In this document: positions 33,645 to 45,758 of the stretch, in pieces
How positions within the stretch are numbered: the first letter of the stretch is position 1
Layout of the letters: every line of letters starts with the position of its first letter
From: Branchiostoma floridae
Lineage: Eukaryota; Chordata; Leptocardii; Amphioxiformes; Branchiostomatidae
NCBI RefSeq assembly: GCF_000003815.2
Contig: NC_049981.1
Location: forward strand, 32,513,543-32,577,542
Length of the DNA: 64,000 bases
Direction: 5' to 3'
Made by a program: the position numbers and the translations under genes
Notes under the pieces: model-generated
The model's input: only the letters and a program-made list of their open reading frames with translations
Databases searched by the model: none
What the model was told of the DNA's origin: nothing

Positions 33645-35875
33645 GCACCAGAAGAAATGATTTCTAACATCACAGCCGAGTGAGAAGAGTGTTCATTGCC
33701 AATCGTTTTTCTTTTGAATCCAGATGGTCAATCACCAAGGTCATCTGGGGACACGTTGGCTCAGGGGGTTTTGAATCTAATATGTTTTCTTATGTGATGT
33801 CATTCATGTAACAATAAAAAAAAAACTTGCAGGTTGCAGGAAGCCTTGATGATAACAGATATCTTTGTAGCCGCAAGAAGAGACTCTTGCGCAATCTCAC
33901 CCCGCCTAACGAGCTTGTTCCTCCAACAACTAACACTAATAAAGCTACAGGTTAGCTGTGACGTCATTATCTCCCGTACATCTGTACAATCAACAGAAGC
34001 AGTACGTCATCAGTACCAAGCTACGTCAGATAATACCCAACAAGACAGTTAGTCTCCTCATCATAGACAAGCTGCTCTTTCTAAATCAAATCACGTCTTT
34101 TGCTGCTACACGAAATACCCTTACAATACGCCTTACCCGAAATCGTATATCTCTTAAAGCCAGATTTATAGAAGGGTTTTGTCAACGCCACGAGGTTCTT
34201 TCTACAGTCCCGTTATTAAACATGGCTTGCTTCCGGGCTGAGGTATTTGTCCTTCCACTGGTTTGTATTCCAGTGTTGCCTGGACTGATTACGCCCCTCC
34301 TTACACTAACTATCCGGCGGAGTGGAAACCAATCTACTGCTGTGGATGTGCACACACGGCCGGCCGTACCGCGCCTAATGCATTACTGTACAGACGCCGC
34401 CAGACAAATACAAAAACAATGATGTCTTTCTCGTCTCGCCTGCAGCCCTAAAACCCACACAAACGCGCAGAGCAGATCTAATTAGGGAACACAAATTAGA
34501 GAGGGGATTAAAGATGCCCCGCACTAATTAATCGGATGTGTGACGCATAAGCGAATGGCAGCGACATTTTACAGCGGTTTCCTTACAGATTAAAGTATAT
34601 TTTGGCACCTTACAGGATTGCAATTGCCGATAGTAGTGGTGGCGAGGAGCTATCGGATGCTGCATCTGCGGGACAGGGATGGCATGTTGATGTCGCGGTG
34701 CCGTATGATGAGATTTTATGGAGGGGGGGGGGGGCAACAAGAACGTTGTCAATTCTGCGCGCACTTCAGGTGTCGCACCATTACAGAAGCTGTGAGTCCG
34801 ACACTTTCGCACAAGTTATTTACAGAATGAAGCCTGTAGTTGTTTATGGTAAATCAAAGCGTGTGATATAGATGTACAATAAAAGGCTCCCATCTTTCTA
34901 CTTTATGTAAACATGTTAACTGGAATAGGCAACGGAGTGAATACAAACTAACGCTACACAATCTACCATCTGGGAAGATATCAGGATTACCATTGTTGCG
35001 ATATTCTTTAAGACACAGGAAAAATATTTATAGTAAAGGCGCAGGTCCAGGCTCCGATGTGGAAGAAGTTTGAAAACAGAATAACAGCGAGGATTTTGTT
35101 TTCAGAAATTGATCGATACCGCCTCCCCTCCCCACTAGGCCTGTATAAATACCATTGCAGCTCCCATCTCTTCATTCCGCGGCCTGTACACTAACCCAAT
35201 TACTGCCCCGTAATGGCATTACCCTGCAGTGGAACATTCTTCCCTTTAGCGACTTGCCGAGGTGCACTAATAGTCCTACTAATGGCATGTTGCAGCGGAG
35301 ACGTACCGTCTGGGCCCGGGAGAGTGCGGAGCTTGTTGGTGGGACGTTATTCTGATTGTTTAAGAGCCCGCTGGGTGCAGGGATTGTCAATCAGAGCATC
35401 AGAATGAGGTCTTATGGAGATTATAGAGTCAATCAAATCAAAGGAGTGCTTCAGGCACACGTTAGAGTGGCAGACAGGCGAAGTATCTTACGAATCTTTC
35501 GGGTATTTGTATGACTGGATATGGGAATGTCGACTTATTGTCATGAATGGGTTTCGTTCAGTACATTAACAAATTTGAATGGCATGAAGCCAACTATTAC
35601 GGTGGTTAAGACTGCTCATAAGTGTTGCAGATGCCTCTTAACGATAAAGCTATTAAAGCGCATCAGTTTTAAGTTGTGTTCCTAAGAAAGGACATCCCTG
35701 ATCAGGTCTCGGCCGGTACAAGGCAGGAGGGGGACTTACAATGCACACAGGACGTGATCACCTGCAATCATGTCTGCAAATATATGCTAATTAGCACTGC
35801 TGATGTCACGGATCGGGCCCGGAGACCTCTGACGTCACAAGGAACAATGCCTACATTTCCTGACGTCACGCCAAT
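33645..35875. other. non-coding stretch; homeodomain-type motif cluster near 34.5 kb
   Basis: 34469-34535 contains CTAATTAGG, AAATTAG, GGGATTAAAG and ACTAATTAATCGG within 70 bp. This is dense clustering of TAATTA/GGATTA cores seen in developmental enhancers. The 154-codon frame at 33958-34422 shows no domain. A 13-G run lies near 34723. Confidence 0.3.
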
Positions 35876-35877
35876 GT

Positions 35878-36100
35878 AGCGAACGCGGCCATAACTCCGG
35901 GAGTTTGTGTTCCGGGGCTACTGAAAAGGCGCATAACTCCGGCAGTTTGTGTTCCGAGGCTACTGAAAAGGCGCATAACTCCGGGAGTTTGTGTTCCGAG
36001 GATACAGAACGCCGGGAGTTTGTGTTCCGAGGCTACAGAAAAGGCGCATAACTCAGAGAGTTTGTGTTCCGAGGCTACAGAAAAGGTGCATAACTCATTC
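35878..36100. repeat. ~48-bp minisatellite, 4.5 units
   Basis: GCGCATAACTCCGGGAGTTTGTGTTCCGAGGCTAC(T/A)GAAAAG is repeated, with one unit shortened to ~33 bp around 36000-36025. ACTCCGGGAGT is an inverted repeat present in most units. Confidence 0.9.
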
Positions 36101-36499
36101 TCACGTGGCCAGACGAACACGTCTGTATCACGGCACAAGACGTACGGCCGGTCATGCGCACGTCAATAGTTATATTTGACGGGATAATAGACTATAAATC
36201 TGCGGGCGATAGCGGACTGGTAGATTTGCTGGCTGTAGTTTGGCAGAAGTTCCCGCCGGGCCGGTACTTTTTTTTACAGGTCTCTATCAGCGCAGAACCG
36301 ATCTCCTACCGTTCATCATTCCCTCCCCCCAAATAAGGCGCTGCACACTCATAATAGCCGCGTTCCTATCTGGTGGCGGTGTATATGAGAGATATGATGA
36401 AGGACGCTTGGGTTGATGAACTAGCCGTTCTCGCTCTAACTCACTTCCCGATGCGGGGATCTCATAGCAGCAGCAATGATCTGAAACGCTGCCTGCCAA

Positions 36500-38300
36500 T
36501 TTAGCAGGGCTTTAGCGCGGGGCGGGGAGGCCGCGCGATTGGACAGGCGCGTCCTTCAGCCGCCCGAGATGAGAAACGCACCCAGGCTAATATACGTCAC
36601 ACCACACCGGGAATCACGCGCACAATTGGTGGGGTTCTCTCCCGTCGTCCCTTCCCTTCCAATCGTGCAAAGTGGGAGGGGGGATTTCCATAACTCATTT
36701 CGTTTTGCCAAATCCCCAGTGCGCTGGAGGATGGGCAGGAGAGTCGGCACAATCACCACTTTCGTGCAGCTATCATTCAGCAAATAGGTCGTGAAATCAT
36801 TCCACTAGATGCGTCCTGAAAGGACACGAGAGGACGCGGCAATGGGGAGCATGATCAACATTATATTTCAGTGCAACACCTCGGCAATGAAAGCTTCGCT
36901 GGTAGTTATGAGGAAAACTTGAGCTGGCGTCTTCCCCGGCACAGGGGGCCGCCAATCCGGCATCGCCCCGCCCCCGCCATGCGCCACCAATTTAAGAAAG
37001 TAGAGGCTGAGTTCCAGCTCCGTAAATCTGTCGCAGCCGCTCCAAAACAAATGGCGAATCAATCCCGATGCAATAGAAGCTCTCCTGGTTAAGTCCTCAA
37101 TGCGTTTACCATAAGACGGCATCGACGTTTTGGTGGCGGGGTTTCTGTCAGTGCAAGCCGGTCCCTTCTGTCATGCTGGCAGCGGGATGAAGGTACGGGC
37201 CCTTGTGGGGTGAGAGGGATGGGGTAAGAGCCCTGCCGGAGTGAGAGATCACGGTTATACAGAGGGACGGGGGCGTTTTGCATCGCCCGAATGATCCATG
37301 GACCGCCCGCCCAGGCCGGCGTTATCTTACGGAGTGCATCTGTTGCGCCGCCGCCGAATAAAAGTACAATATGTTTCCGCTAATTGCGGCTCTAGGGATC
37401 GGGTGGTTTTTACCGTCGCCTTGTAAACCACAATAAAGCGGGTGGGAAGACGGGGGAAACTACACCCCAGTCGTAAATACGGCGGATCGGTGAAGCCATG
37501 CCTTCAATACCAACCCGCACCGTTATATACAAGCTGGTGGGACGGGCAGGAACAAAAGCGGGATCAATATTTAAGAATACTTCACTTCTCGTTGTTTGGG
37601 AGGTAATTGGCATCTCATCCTTCTGTCGGTACCGGTAGGCCGGTGGGGGGAGGGAGTTGGGCGCTGTTCAAACTTTCCCCGTCCTTTCTAAACGCCACTT
37701 ACCTTACAGTTTCCCTGTCCTTGGTGCTGAAAGCTGAAGCGCCGTTATTGTGTGAACAGAGTGTGCAGATTTACCGTAATCATCGAAGTGGAAGTGCGGT
37801 TCCATCCCTGTCTTGCACCTGCAGTTGTGATCTCCCTGCGGCCTCTGCCTGGGCCCGAACCCGAAGCCCGCCTGTCTTTCCTCTCGTCCCTGGGAGGAGT
37901 CCGCGGGAAAGTCCGTGGTGGAAAAACCGCTGCCAGAATCCCGCGAATCCGGAGAGGGGTCGGCCGGGGCCTCCGCGAAGAGCATTCCGACCGTGCGTGG
38001 CGGCTGCGGCTGGTATTCCGACTGCAGTGCTGGCGCGCGCCGGGCGGAGTGAGTGGGGGAGTGTGACGCGCGCGCGAGGAGCAAACTCGGGTCAATACTC
38101 CACAGGTCAAGGGTAACAGGCGACGGCGGAGGTGAGAGATGCGGTAACCGGGACACCTCTCCCCGTAGGATCCTTGTCACTCTGCGGTGCTGACAGGATT
38201 TAGAGACAAGCCGGCGACGAGCCGAGCTGAGAGGGTGAAGCGGGTACGACGGGCCGTGGTGACGTGAGGTGGCAGGCTAATGTATCACGGTGTTGCTCCG
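36500..38300. promoter_or_regulatory. GC/CpG-rich region, possible promoter or enhancer block
   Basis: Compared with its surroundings this stretch is GC-rich with frequent CpG, most strongly at 37780-38180. Long frames on both strands at 37607-38180 (169, 158 and 121 codons) overlap one another and show no domain, as expected of GC-rich DNA with few stops. A start of transcription here would need cap or RNA evidence. No TATA box or splice pair was singled out. Confidence 0.25.
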
Positions 38301-38737
38301 GTCCACCCGTCAGGTAGAAAGGCACTACGCACCACTCACACAACAGGTAAAGCACATCCAAGCCCCAGCGGTGCAGTAAAACATTCAGAACGCGTGTTCT
38401 TTAGGTGCAGTGTCTCAAAAGACGTCTGTTATAAGTGAGAGGGGGTCGTGTTAAACCCACAAGCAGCCTACACCAGCGGTGTTATTCCGAAGCTTCTGTG
38501 GGAGCTGTCTACAGCTTCCTCTCCGCCGGCAGGACTGGTGCTGGTACCGCGCCGCCGACGTGCCTCGCACAGGTGATGAGATGGGAGAACTGTTTGAACA
38601 CGCATCCAATTAGAGACAGGGGCAGGCCGGGCGTACCGGTACGGATCTGTGTGAACGTGCTGAGAAACTCACCGCGTACCGCAGGGGTATCCTCACTTGT
38701 TAACTCTGTATTGAATTGTCCTGCCATTTCTTTCTAG

Positions 38738-38845
38738 TGCTAGTGACGCTGAAGAAGAGTGATGGATGTCACTCGAAACGCCCGGAAGAAAATCTCCGTT
38801 TTTTTATCCAGTTGTTGAGATTGAATTGTATTTGTATATTCGGTG
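38738..38845 (+). repeat. dispersed repeat family, copy 2
   Basis: GAAGAAGAGTGATGGATGTC, ACTCGAAACGCCCGGAAG, ATCTCCGTTTTTTTATCCAG and TTGTTGAGATTGAATTGTA match the reverse complement of 50820-50945 closely. Confidence 0.65.
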
Positions 38846-38849
38846 TCAT

Positions 38850-39825
38850 CAGACAGCGACACGCACTGAGCGTGAATTACGGCTTTAAGGCAGGATAAAA
38901 AACTGAGCAGTTTCTTGTGTCTTCCTCAAAGTCCGATGACTCCCTCAAGATATAAGAAGGATACGACAATGGTGACCTTCGTTAGTTAGTCTCTTCTTTG
39001 TATTTGACCTAATTTGACCTTACGTGAGTATGTGATTACCACTACTAATAGTCCCTTGTTACAACTATGTCATGTTTCCTATGTATTATAACGTACCTAC
39101 AGTTAGACATGGGTGAAGGACGTGCCATTCAACTTGTTTAAGTGAGTTGGAAACCGGAGGTGTTGATCAACCTCGTGTGTCGTTCGTAAAGACGAAAGCT
39201 GGCAGAAGTGACTATTAAACATAAGAGACGCATGTCACTTTTAAGAGTTGTCTTCCCGTACCCACGACATGCTCTTGTGTGATTAATTAGCCACCAAGGA
39301 GATTTTCCTCCCGGCAAGGGCATACAATATGATTTATCTCGACAGACGGAGAAACATTGTCGGTGACAGATGTCTGATAAATATGAAGTAATATCCTTGC
39401 GCACCCTTCAGCAAGAGTTTATCTATCACGATAAAGAAACAGTTGCCAGCTGTTACGTAACGTAAACCTCGACGATATCTTCTCTTATCTTAATTAAAGG
39501 AAGCAGAATCTTTACAAGCCTTGTCAGGGTCGTCATGGAAACCATCCGTGTTCATTATGACATCGGTGATAGACGTTAAAACTCGGAAGATGAAGTCTAA
39601 AACTGAGCCACCTCTAGGTTACCCCCGACTGAAGCGTGTATAAGTAAGGTCTCATACCGACCAGAAGGAGGGACCTTATTCCTTAACAAATGTGACCTTA
39701 GCTGCTCAAGCTAATGGTCCGGTGAACGTAATCAAAGAAACCCTTTTTTCTCAGAATGAGACAGACTTTGTTCCCAGGGGCAACGAGACAGACTGTCGCC
39801 GTCTTACGGGGTGCATCTTAAGGTT
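38850..39825. other. non-coding stretch, nothing seen
   Basis: No domain, repeat or splice structure could be supported. Confidence 0.45.
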
Positions 39826-39827
39826 TA

Positions 39828-41290
39828 TTGAATGAATGAATGATTTTATTTGTAAAACATTGCAGCTTGGTAGCTGAATTGCGAGTTACATTACAATAAT
39901 TGTGGGTTATCTCCACATACATAAATTAGAACAAACATCGTGAATAAAACTAGGCTATTGAATCTCTGCATAAATCTGCATACATGGTATTCCGACAGTT
40001 TAGTACACAAAGATATTGTTTGAAAAGAAGCTAGGCTAATACAGACGTACTAATAGTCTCTAACATTGTACTAGTAGTCTCTAGGATACACTTTCGGACA
40101 CTAGTGGCCACTTGCATACAACAAATCTAATGCGCGTGGAATGAAGGATAACGCATGTCTTTTAGTCTTGCTTATCATTTTTGCACAATATGGTCTTCTG
40201 CTACGAAGACCGTAGTGAGTGTCCGCGGATCTGGTTAAGAATGCCCAGAGAGGAGAAGACTCATCCTGAAGGATATGTTCTAGAGTTCTCAGTGTAGCTC
40301 TCTCACGTCTACTAGCTAGTGTTGGGATAGAGTCACCAGGAAGTCCATGATTTCTCATACACGCTTTGGTAACAGATTCAAGAGAGTCCGAAAGATGATT
40401 TGCAATCCTCCCCACACAGGGCTCGCGTACTCGAGGATAGGTCTAATAAACGTCAGGTAAATCTGGGTTAGGACGTCTACAGAGAGACCCGCTTTCTTAG
40501 CGATGCAAAGGTAGTAAATCCTCGGTCGGACTCTGCTCAGCATGTATTGTATGTGAGCATCCCAGGTGAGGTCATAAGAAATGTGAACACCAAGTAGCTT
40601 GAAAGTGGTGACCCTTTGAATCTCATTACCAGCTATTGTAGGATGGGGAGGAAAGGGTATATTGGCCTCTTTCCTGGTACTGATTACCATGTCCTTGGTT
40701 TTTTTGCCATTTGCTGCAAGGGAGAAAGACTTGCCCCATTCATCAATACAGTCCAGCGCAAGTTGGGTCTGTCCAGGTAATGACCCCATGAGGAACTCTG
40801 AAGTTGTCAAGTCGTCAGCATATTTAACCGGAGAGACAGACATTGGCAGCTTAGCGTCCAGAGTGTTTATACAAATCACAAACAGAAGCGGCGAAAGCAA
40901 GCCACCTTGAGGAACACCAGCCAAGACTTTATGGGGTTTTGACTGACATGAACCCCACTTTACCATCTGGGTCCGGTCTTCAAGGTAGCTGGAGATTGTA
41001 GACCATAGGTCCTGCCGGATACCCATGTCTGCCAGAGTCCGTAGGAGTTGGCCATGGTCAATCGTGTCGAATGCACGAGAGAAATCAACAAACACGGCAT
41101 GAATATCCATTCTTGGACTGCTGTTTAGTGCGTCGTTCCATGACTGTAGAATGTGGATAAGTGTAGTGACTGTCGAGCGTTTTGCAAGAAAACCATGCTG
41201 AGAAGAAATCAAATGGCTTTCCGTGTCTCGTAAAAGAGCGTCTTGAAGAAGAATGAAGCGTCTCAGCGGAGTTTTTGGAGTTTTAAACAT
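39828..41290 (-). mobile_element. 5'-truncated CR1/jockey-type non-LTR retrotransposon
   Basis: The element runs on the minus strand. Host-like GC-rich DNA ends near 41290 and sequence enters directly in the fingers region of a reverse transcriptase, the usual 5' truncation. It ends in a ~270-bp 3' UTR with AATAAAATC and a short (ATTC)n tail at 39844-39828. CR1/L2-like elements end in short tandem repeats instead of poly(A), which fits. Endonuclease and ORF1 are absent. No target duplication was identified. Confidence 0.8.
40101..41284 (-). pseudogene. reverse transcriptase of the non-LTR element, frameshifted
   Basis: RT motifs appear in order: SSQHGFLAKRST; VFVDFSRAFDTIDH (first catalytic Asp); AGVPQGGLLSPLLF; KYADDL (the catalytic Asp pair, intact); FKLLGVHI with LTWDAHI; and PILEYASPVWGG. 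At that last motif (near 40415) the frame breaks by one base and the C-terminal region continues in another frame (RIANHLSDSLESV to LLYASGH) until a stop at 40101. The catalytic core is otherwise uninterrupted, so decay is mild. Lack of the N-terminal endonuclease and the frameshift make it non-functional. Confidence 0.9.
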
Positions 41291-41294
41291 GTCC

Positions 41295-41899
41295 ATTTCG
41301 AGCCGGGCCGGCGACGCGTCTTGGCAGCAAACGGCACGTTCCGCCACGGGCAGGCACCGCCCTGACGTAGTCATCGTAATCTCGCGGACGTGACAACGCG
41401 TGACTTCGCACCGTTATGGAAGTCAGCGCGGTCTCGGAATGAGTTTGTGGCTTAGAATTGCTGCAATAAAGACAGCGTACAACAGTGCTCAGTACCCCAG
41501 AAGGTCCATATCACCAGTCCATCCAACCCATTAACAGTAACAATGCAGCCTGAGTAAGCCTTGATGATGTTAGATGACTATTTGGAACACGGCGTGGTCC
41601 CACCCCATAGTGGGTCATCAGGAGGCCATACACGTGGCTGGGGTGAACTGCCGTAGCACTGAGGACACTTGGTAGCGCTAGGGTAACCTTAATCCGCAGG
41701 GTAACCTATATCCGTTGCTTTTAAAAGCAGGTTATTTAGGACTATCATGCCGACGAAATGTTACTTCAAACTGGTATATTTTGAAAATATTACAATTTAA
41801 AGCAACCATCTGTTGACTTGATATCCCTAAATGTGAACTAGCGTGAAATATATCATCAGGGTGTCTTGTTCAAACACACCAGTTTGAAATAAGAAGTAC
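41295..41899. other. non-coding stretch, nothing seen
   Basis: Flank of the retrotransposon; no feature recognised. Confidence 0.45.
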
Positions 41900-42235
41900 A
41901 AGATGCGAATTCTGGAAGATTTATTCGATCCAATCACACTGGGAAGGACCCCAATTCTTTTTTTTTTGCTTGTGGTGGGTTCTTTTACTTGCTCAAGGTG
42001 AGACTCTTCTCCAACACGGGACCTCGATCTTCAAACTATCTACCCGAGGAACGTCTCCAGCGGCACCTAGTCACTTATGTTCACCTGGGTGAAGTGAGAA
42101 AAAGTCGTGTAAAGTGCCCTTTTCCCGAGGGCACAACGTCAACGGGGCATGTCAGGAGATTAAAACCCGGGGCCTCTGGGGTCTGGGCCAAACGACCTTC
42201 CATTATGCCACTATGACGCCGGCATGGAAATTCTT
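41900..42235 (-). mobile_element. tRNA-derived SINE-like element, fuller copy
   Basis: On the minus strand a tRNA-like head (TAGTGGCATAATGGAAGGTC as A box, GCCCCGGGTTTTAATC as B box) at 42225-42150 is followed by a body containing CACTTTACACGACTTTTTC, CACCCAGGTGAACATAAGTG and CTCGAGGTCCCGTGTT-like blocks. It ends near 41905 with AATAAATCTTCC. Body blocks are shared with 5626-5915 and with 55000-55260. Confidence 0.55.
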
Positions 42236-42965
42236 GGTCATAATCTGCCCCTCATGCTCTTTATATCTTACAATAGCAGCAGTATCTGGCATGGACTCAA
42301 ATACGATAAGAAAACTTGGCTCTTACAGAATTCCTGGAAATAGTCGAGGTCAGAATCGGAAATTACAACTAGGCTATCAGATACGAGGAATAAATCCTAT
42401 GCAAGTCTGTTAAGTCTTTTCGGTCCCAAAGTACGTATCGACAAAATCTAACAGCGCGTACATGTGGTGTGCGTGGACTGCGTAAAACTTCCGCAATTAC
42501 AGAAACTTACCATTTCCCCTCGTGTGTAAATCCTATGAAACGTATCGGTTTCCAACTATTCCACGTTATATATGCTGCTTCAGTACGTCCATACTTCGAA
42601 AAGTGCGCTTTGTTGTGGTATGTCATTTCTAAGTGAGATATATGGTTCATGCATCTTGTGTATATATGGGCTAAAAAAGACGTTGAGGTTTCATTTTTGA
42701 ATGTGTTAAATATCCGAAAATGGACGTCGGTACGCTACTTTGTGCGGGCTAGCGCTCTGACCACATTATAATGGACCAGGATGACCAGAGACGTGTGGAC
42801 AGGAAGGCACTCGGGCGGCAGGAGGAGATCCCTGGTCTTCTGAAGTGACCGTAAACTGCCGCTCCACTAACTAACAAGTCGGCATAAGAGCCTCCCCCCG
42901 GGATCCTCCCCCATTACCAGCCGTGCTGTGTGCTGCCCGGAGTACCACGGCTAATGGTTACTGCC
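42236..42965. other. non-coding stretch, nothing firm
   Basis: A strong minus-strand donor (AAATG|GTAAGTTTC near 42508) follows an ~80-codon open minus frame without clear acceptor or domain. I leave it uncalled. Confidence 0.35.
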
Positions 42966-42969
42966 GGGA

Positions 42970-43235
42970 GAGCAAAGCACAGACATCCCGCTTCGGTAAG
43001 AACGGCAAGAGTTACTGTGGGGAAAACTAAAGCACAGACATCCCGCTTCGGTAAGAACGGGAAGAGTTACTGTGGGGAAAACTAAAGCACAGACATCCCG
43101 CTTCGGTAAGAACGGGAAGAGTTACTGCGGGGAAAACCAAAGCACAGACAGCCCGCTTCGGTAAGAACGGCAGGAGTTACTGTGGGGAAACCAAAGCACA
43201 GACATCCCGCTTCGGTAAGAACGGCAAGATCTGCC
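42970..43235. repeat. ~56-bp minisatellite, about 5 units
   Basis: AAAGCACAGACATCCCGCTT, CGGTAAGAACGG(C/G)AAGAGTTACTG and TGGGGAAAAC repeat with few substitutions. The minus frame at 43082-43468 that includes it is partly repeat-derived. Confidence 0.92.
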
Positions 43236-43239
43236 GGCA

Positions 43240-45175
43240 CTGGATACACGTGGGCGAAGCTATGACACATCGAGGCACCATCTGAAGATGACAGGAAAGT
43301 CCGGGTGCGCAGAGAGCAAGATGGATATCCTGCCTGGTTTACGGCCTCTTTAGGAGAGGAACAGAGGAAGAGGGGCTCTAAGATGCCGTAGAACGTCTTT
43401 AGTATATAATGAAATGGTTTGATACATTGTATAACGCAGTCGGGGAGGTGAGATATTCGAAACAACATGACATGAAAACAAGCTTTGCAATTAGAGAAAG
43501 TTTGGAAGGACCGCCTGCTAAATTAACGTTGCCAGATGGCAGAGGTATATGACAGGGAAACTGCTTTCAAAAATCGGAAAGTCCCTTTCTTGCGAATTTC
43601 ACTCTCGTACAATCCAGACATCAACAGTTCTTTCAAAATCACTTCTTGGATGAATCAAACACGTTGTAACTTCTACTTCTCTCATTTTATACATAGTTTT
43701 ACTGGATTTCTATAGTGTTCTTGGACTAAAAGACACGAAAAGCAAGAAAACCACTCTGTGAAGAGATTGCACATGAAAAGACTACAAGTCTTGATGCAGC
43801 TTCGTGAGGAAACGATGCTCCTAAGGGTCTGTTCAGTCAGTTTCCTTGAACTTTGCAAGACGCCTTCATCAGTCATCGCCCACACAACTTCCCGCGATCT
43901 AAGATGGTGGTTCCTCAAGCTTCGTACGGAAGTAGACTCTACCGCGGCTCCATTAACGCCGCCTCTCCACACGAGTTAGACTACGGGTTGTCTTCTACTA
44001 TCCATTACCATCTCCTGATTCCCTCCGAAGCGCCTTTCTGTCACATTCTGTCACAGATCCGGACTTCCTTTAATTCCGCCGAGACGAAGATTACACAGAT
44101 AGTATGTTTGCCTACGGCCGAGCCGGGTGCTGTAAATGACATTAGGAACATTACCGGGAAACCTTAAATGCTCTTCGCGTTAGACATCATTTGAAATTCC
44201 GACAAAGCCTCAGTTTCTAATGGAGCTTTGATATGTGCGGATTGTATGGCAGTCTTTGGCGCCACGTTTTGTACCCAAACCACGCGCAATGTTTTGTTTA
44301 TATCCATCCATCACGGATGAAGTTTAGTCTCTACCAGATTCCGGCGAGGCCGAATAGTAATAGGGGACTTTTTTTGCCTAGTTAGGAATAAAAGTTAAGT
44401 GGTATAGGAATGGATTACGGGTCGGCGTATAGCTAAATAAACTGCAAAAGACAAACTGAGATGCGTGCGCATTAATGACAGTGAAAGAACAACTATCTTG
44501 AAGGGTAAAGGGGGCGATATTTGGTGACCACCAAGTGTCGGGACGAGCATTGGCAGGAGCAAAAACTCTAACTTATCACCCGAAGCTAGACAAGTCCTCC
44601 ATCCAGACATCTGCTTGCAGATTGCCTTGAACGTGACCTTGATGTCGGCAGCTTTTATCGCCTGTCACCAGAGCAAATTGTCGCCCGTCCCCGGCGTTAG
44701 AGCGCCACGCGCGGCGGAACACGAGCCTCCTGTGGACCGTAAACCGCCAGCCGGACGGGAAAAACGATAATGAATTGATCGCGCACAGATCCATTGATCG
44801 ATGGAAACGTGGCCAGGTTGCTTTTTTCGTGTGACGGCAGGAGAGGAAAATCCAAATGTAAACTCAGTAGAATATCATCACTATGTACCTTAAGCACTTA
44901 AATCCAATTTCTTAATGTGATCAATCATTGTGTGTTTGTTGTTTGTTGCATTATCTATTTGAAGCGAACGATGATAGAAGGGTACCACTTTTACGCACAT
45001 CAGACAGATATACTTTACCTTTGGCCAGGCACAAACATGTTTTTGGGAAAACAGTCAGGCATCCCTCATTTCAGTGAACAAGACAAATAAGATTTTACTT
45101 CAAGCTTGTAACTTTCTCCGTTGCTTGGCCTTATCTAGGTAATCAGGTCGTATTGATGTGCCCTAGGTACCTAAG
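43240..45175. other. non-coding stretch, nothing firm
   Basis: 44620-44800 is GC-richer and could be conserved non-coding DNA. Short frames on both strands show no domain. Confidence 0.4.
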
Positions 45176-45197
45176 AATACAGCCCACGTCCCGTCTG

Positions 45198-45292
45198 GCA
45201 GACTCCCCACCCCCATGGCTCGTTCATAACCATTCCCCACCCCCATGACTCGTTCATAACCATTCCCCACCCCCGTGGCTCGTTCATAATCA
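45198..45292. repeat. 32-bp tandem repeat, 3 units
   Basis: CTCCCCACCCCCATGGCTCG followed by TTCATAACCATT, three times. Confidence 0.9.
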
Positions 45293-45299
45293 CTCAGCC

Positions 45300-45757
45300 G
45301 CCTCTCTAACGCTACCAGGAGAACAGTCGGCCTCCCACGGCAAACATTTCCACAAGGATTATGGAGCTCGCTGTAAATAGATTTGCCGAAGCTGCCATTA
45401 CGTCTGTCCCGTATGCAGTAATCATGAGAAATTACGCCCTAACAAATGTTCCTCTAGCGGGCACCTCAGCGGTAAAAAAACCCGCGTCTATCAACTCCGC
45501 AGCGTCGTTAGCGGTGGACGGACGGCGGAGAAGTTCCTACATCAATGATGCATGCCAGCCATAAATCGCAATTAAAAATACATCCATCCGGGATTACCCA
45601 GATATAAAACTGTTGGTCGGATACAAGAATGCGGAAGATAAGAGTGTGCACGGTGGGGAGACAAAGGGCTGCAGTTTTAAACCCTGCAGTTGTGGGCGTG
45701 TGATAAGGAGACGGGAAGCTGAGGGAGGGAAGAGTTAGGGCTCAACAGCAGGAGGTG
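45300..45757. other. non-coding stretch before the large array
   Basis: No domain or repeat. The 67-codon plus frame at 45361 has no supporting context. Confidence 0.4.
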
Positions 45758-45758
45758 T

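Noticed and set aside
37607-38180. 169-, 158- and 121-codon frames as a gene
   Set aside because: GC-rich DNA with few stops; the frames overlap on both strands, show no domain and lack splice support.
40662-40910. 82-codon plus-strand frame
   Set aside because: Shadow of the minus-strand reverse transcriptase.
42510-42745. Minus-strand open stretch of ~80 codons ending at a strong donor
   Set aside because: No acceptor, no domain and no partner exon; expected by chance in this much sequence.
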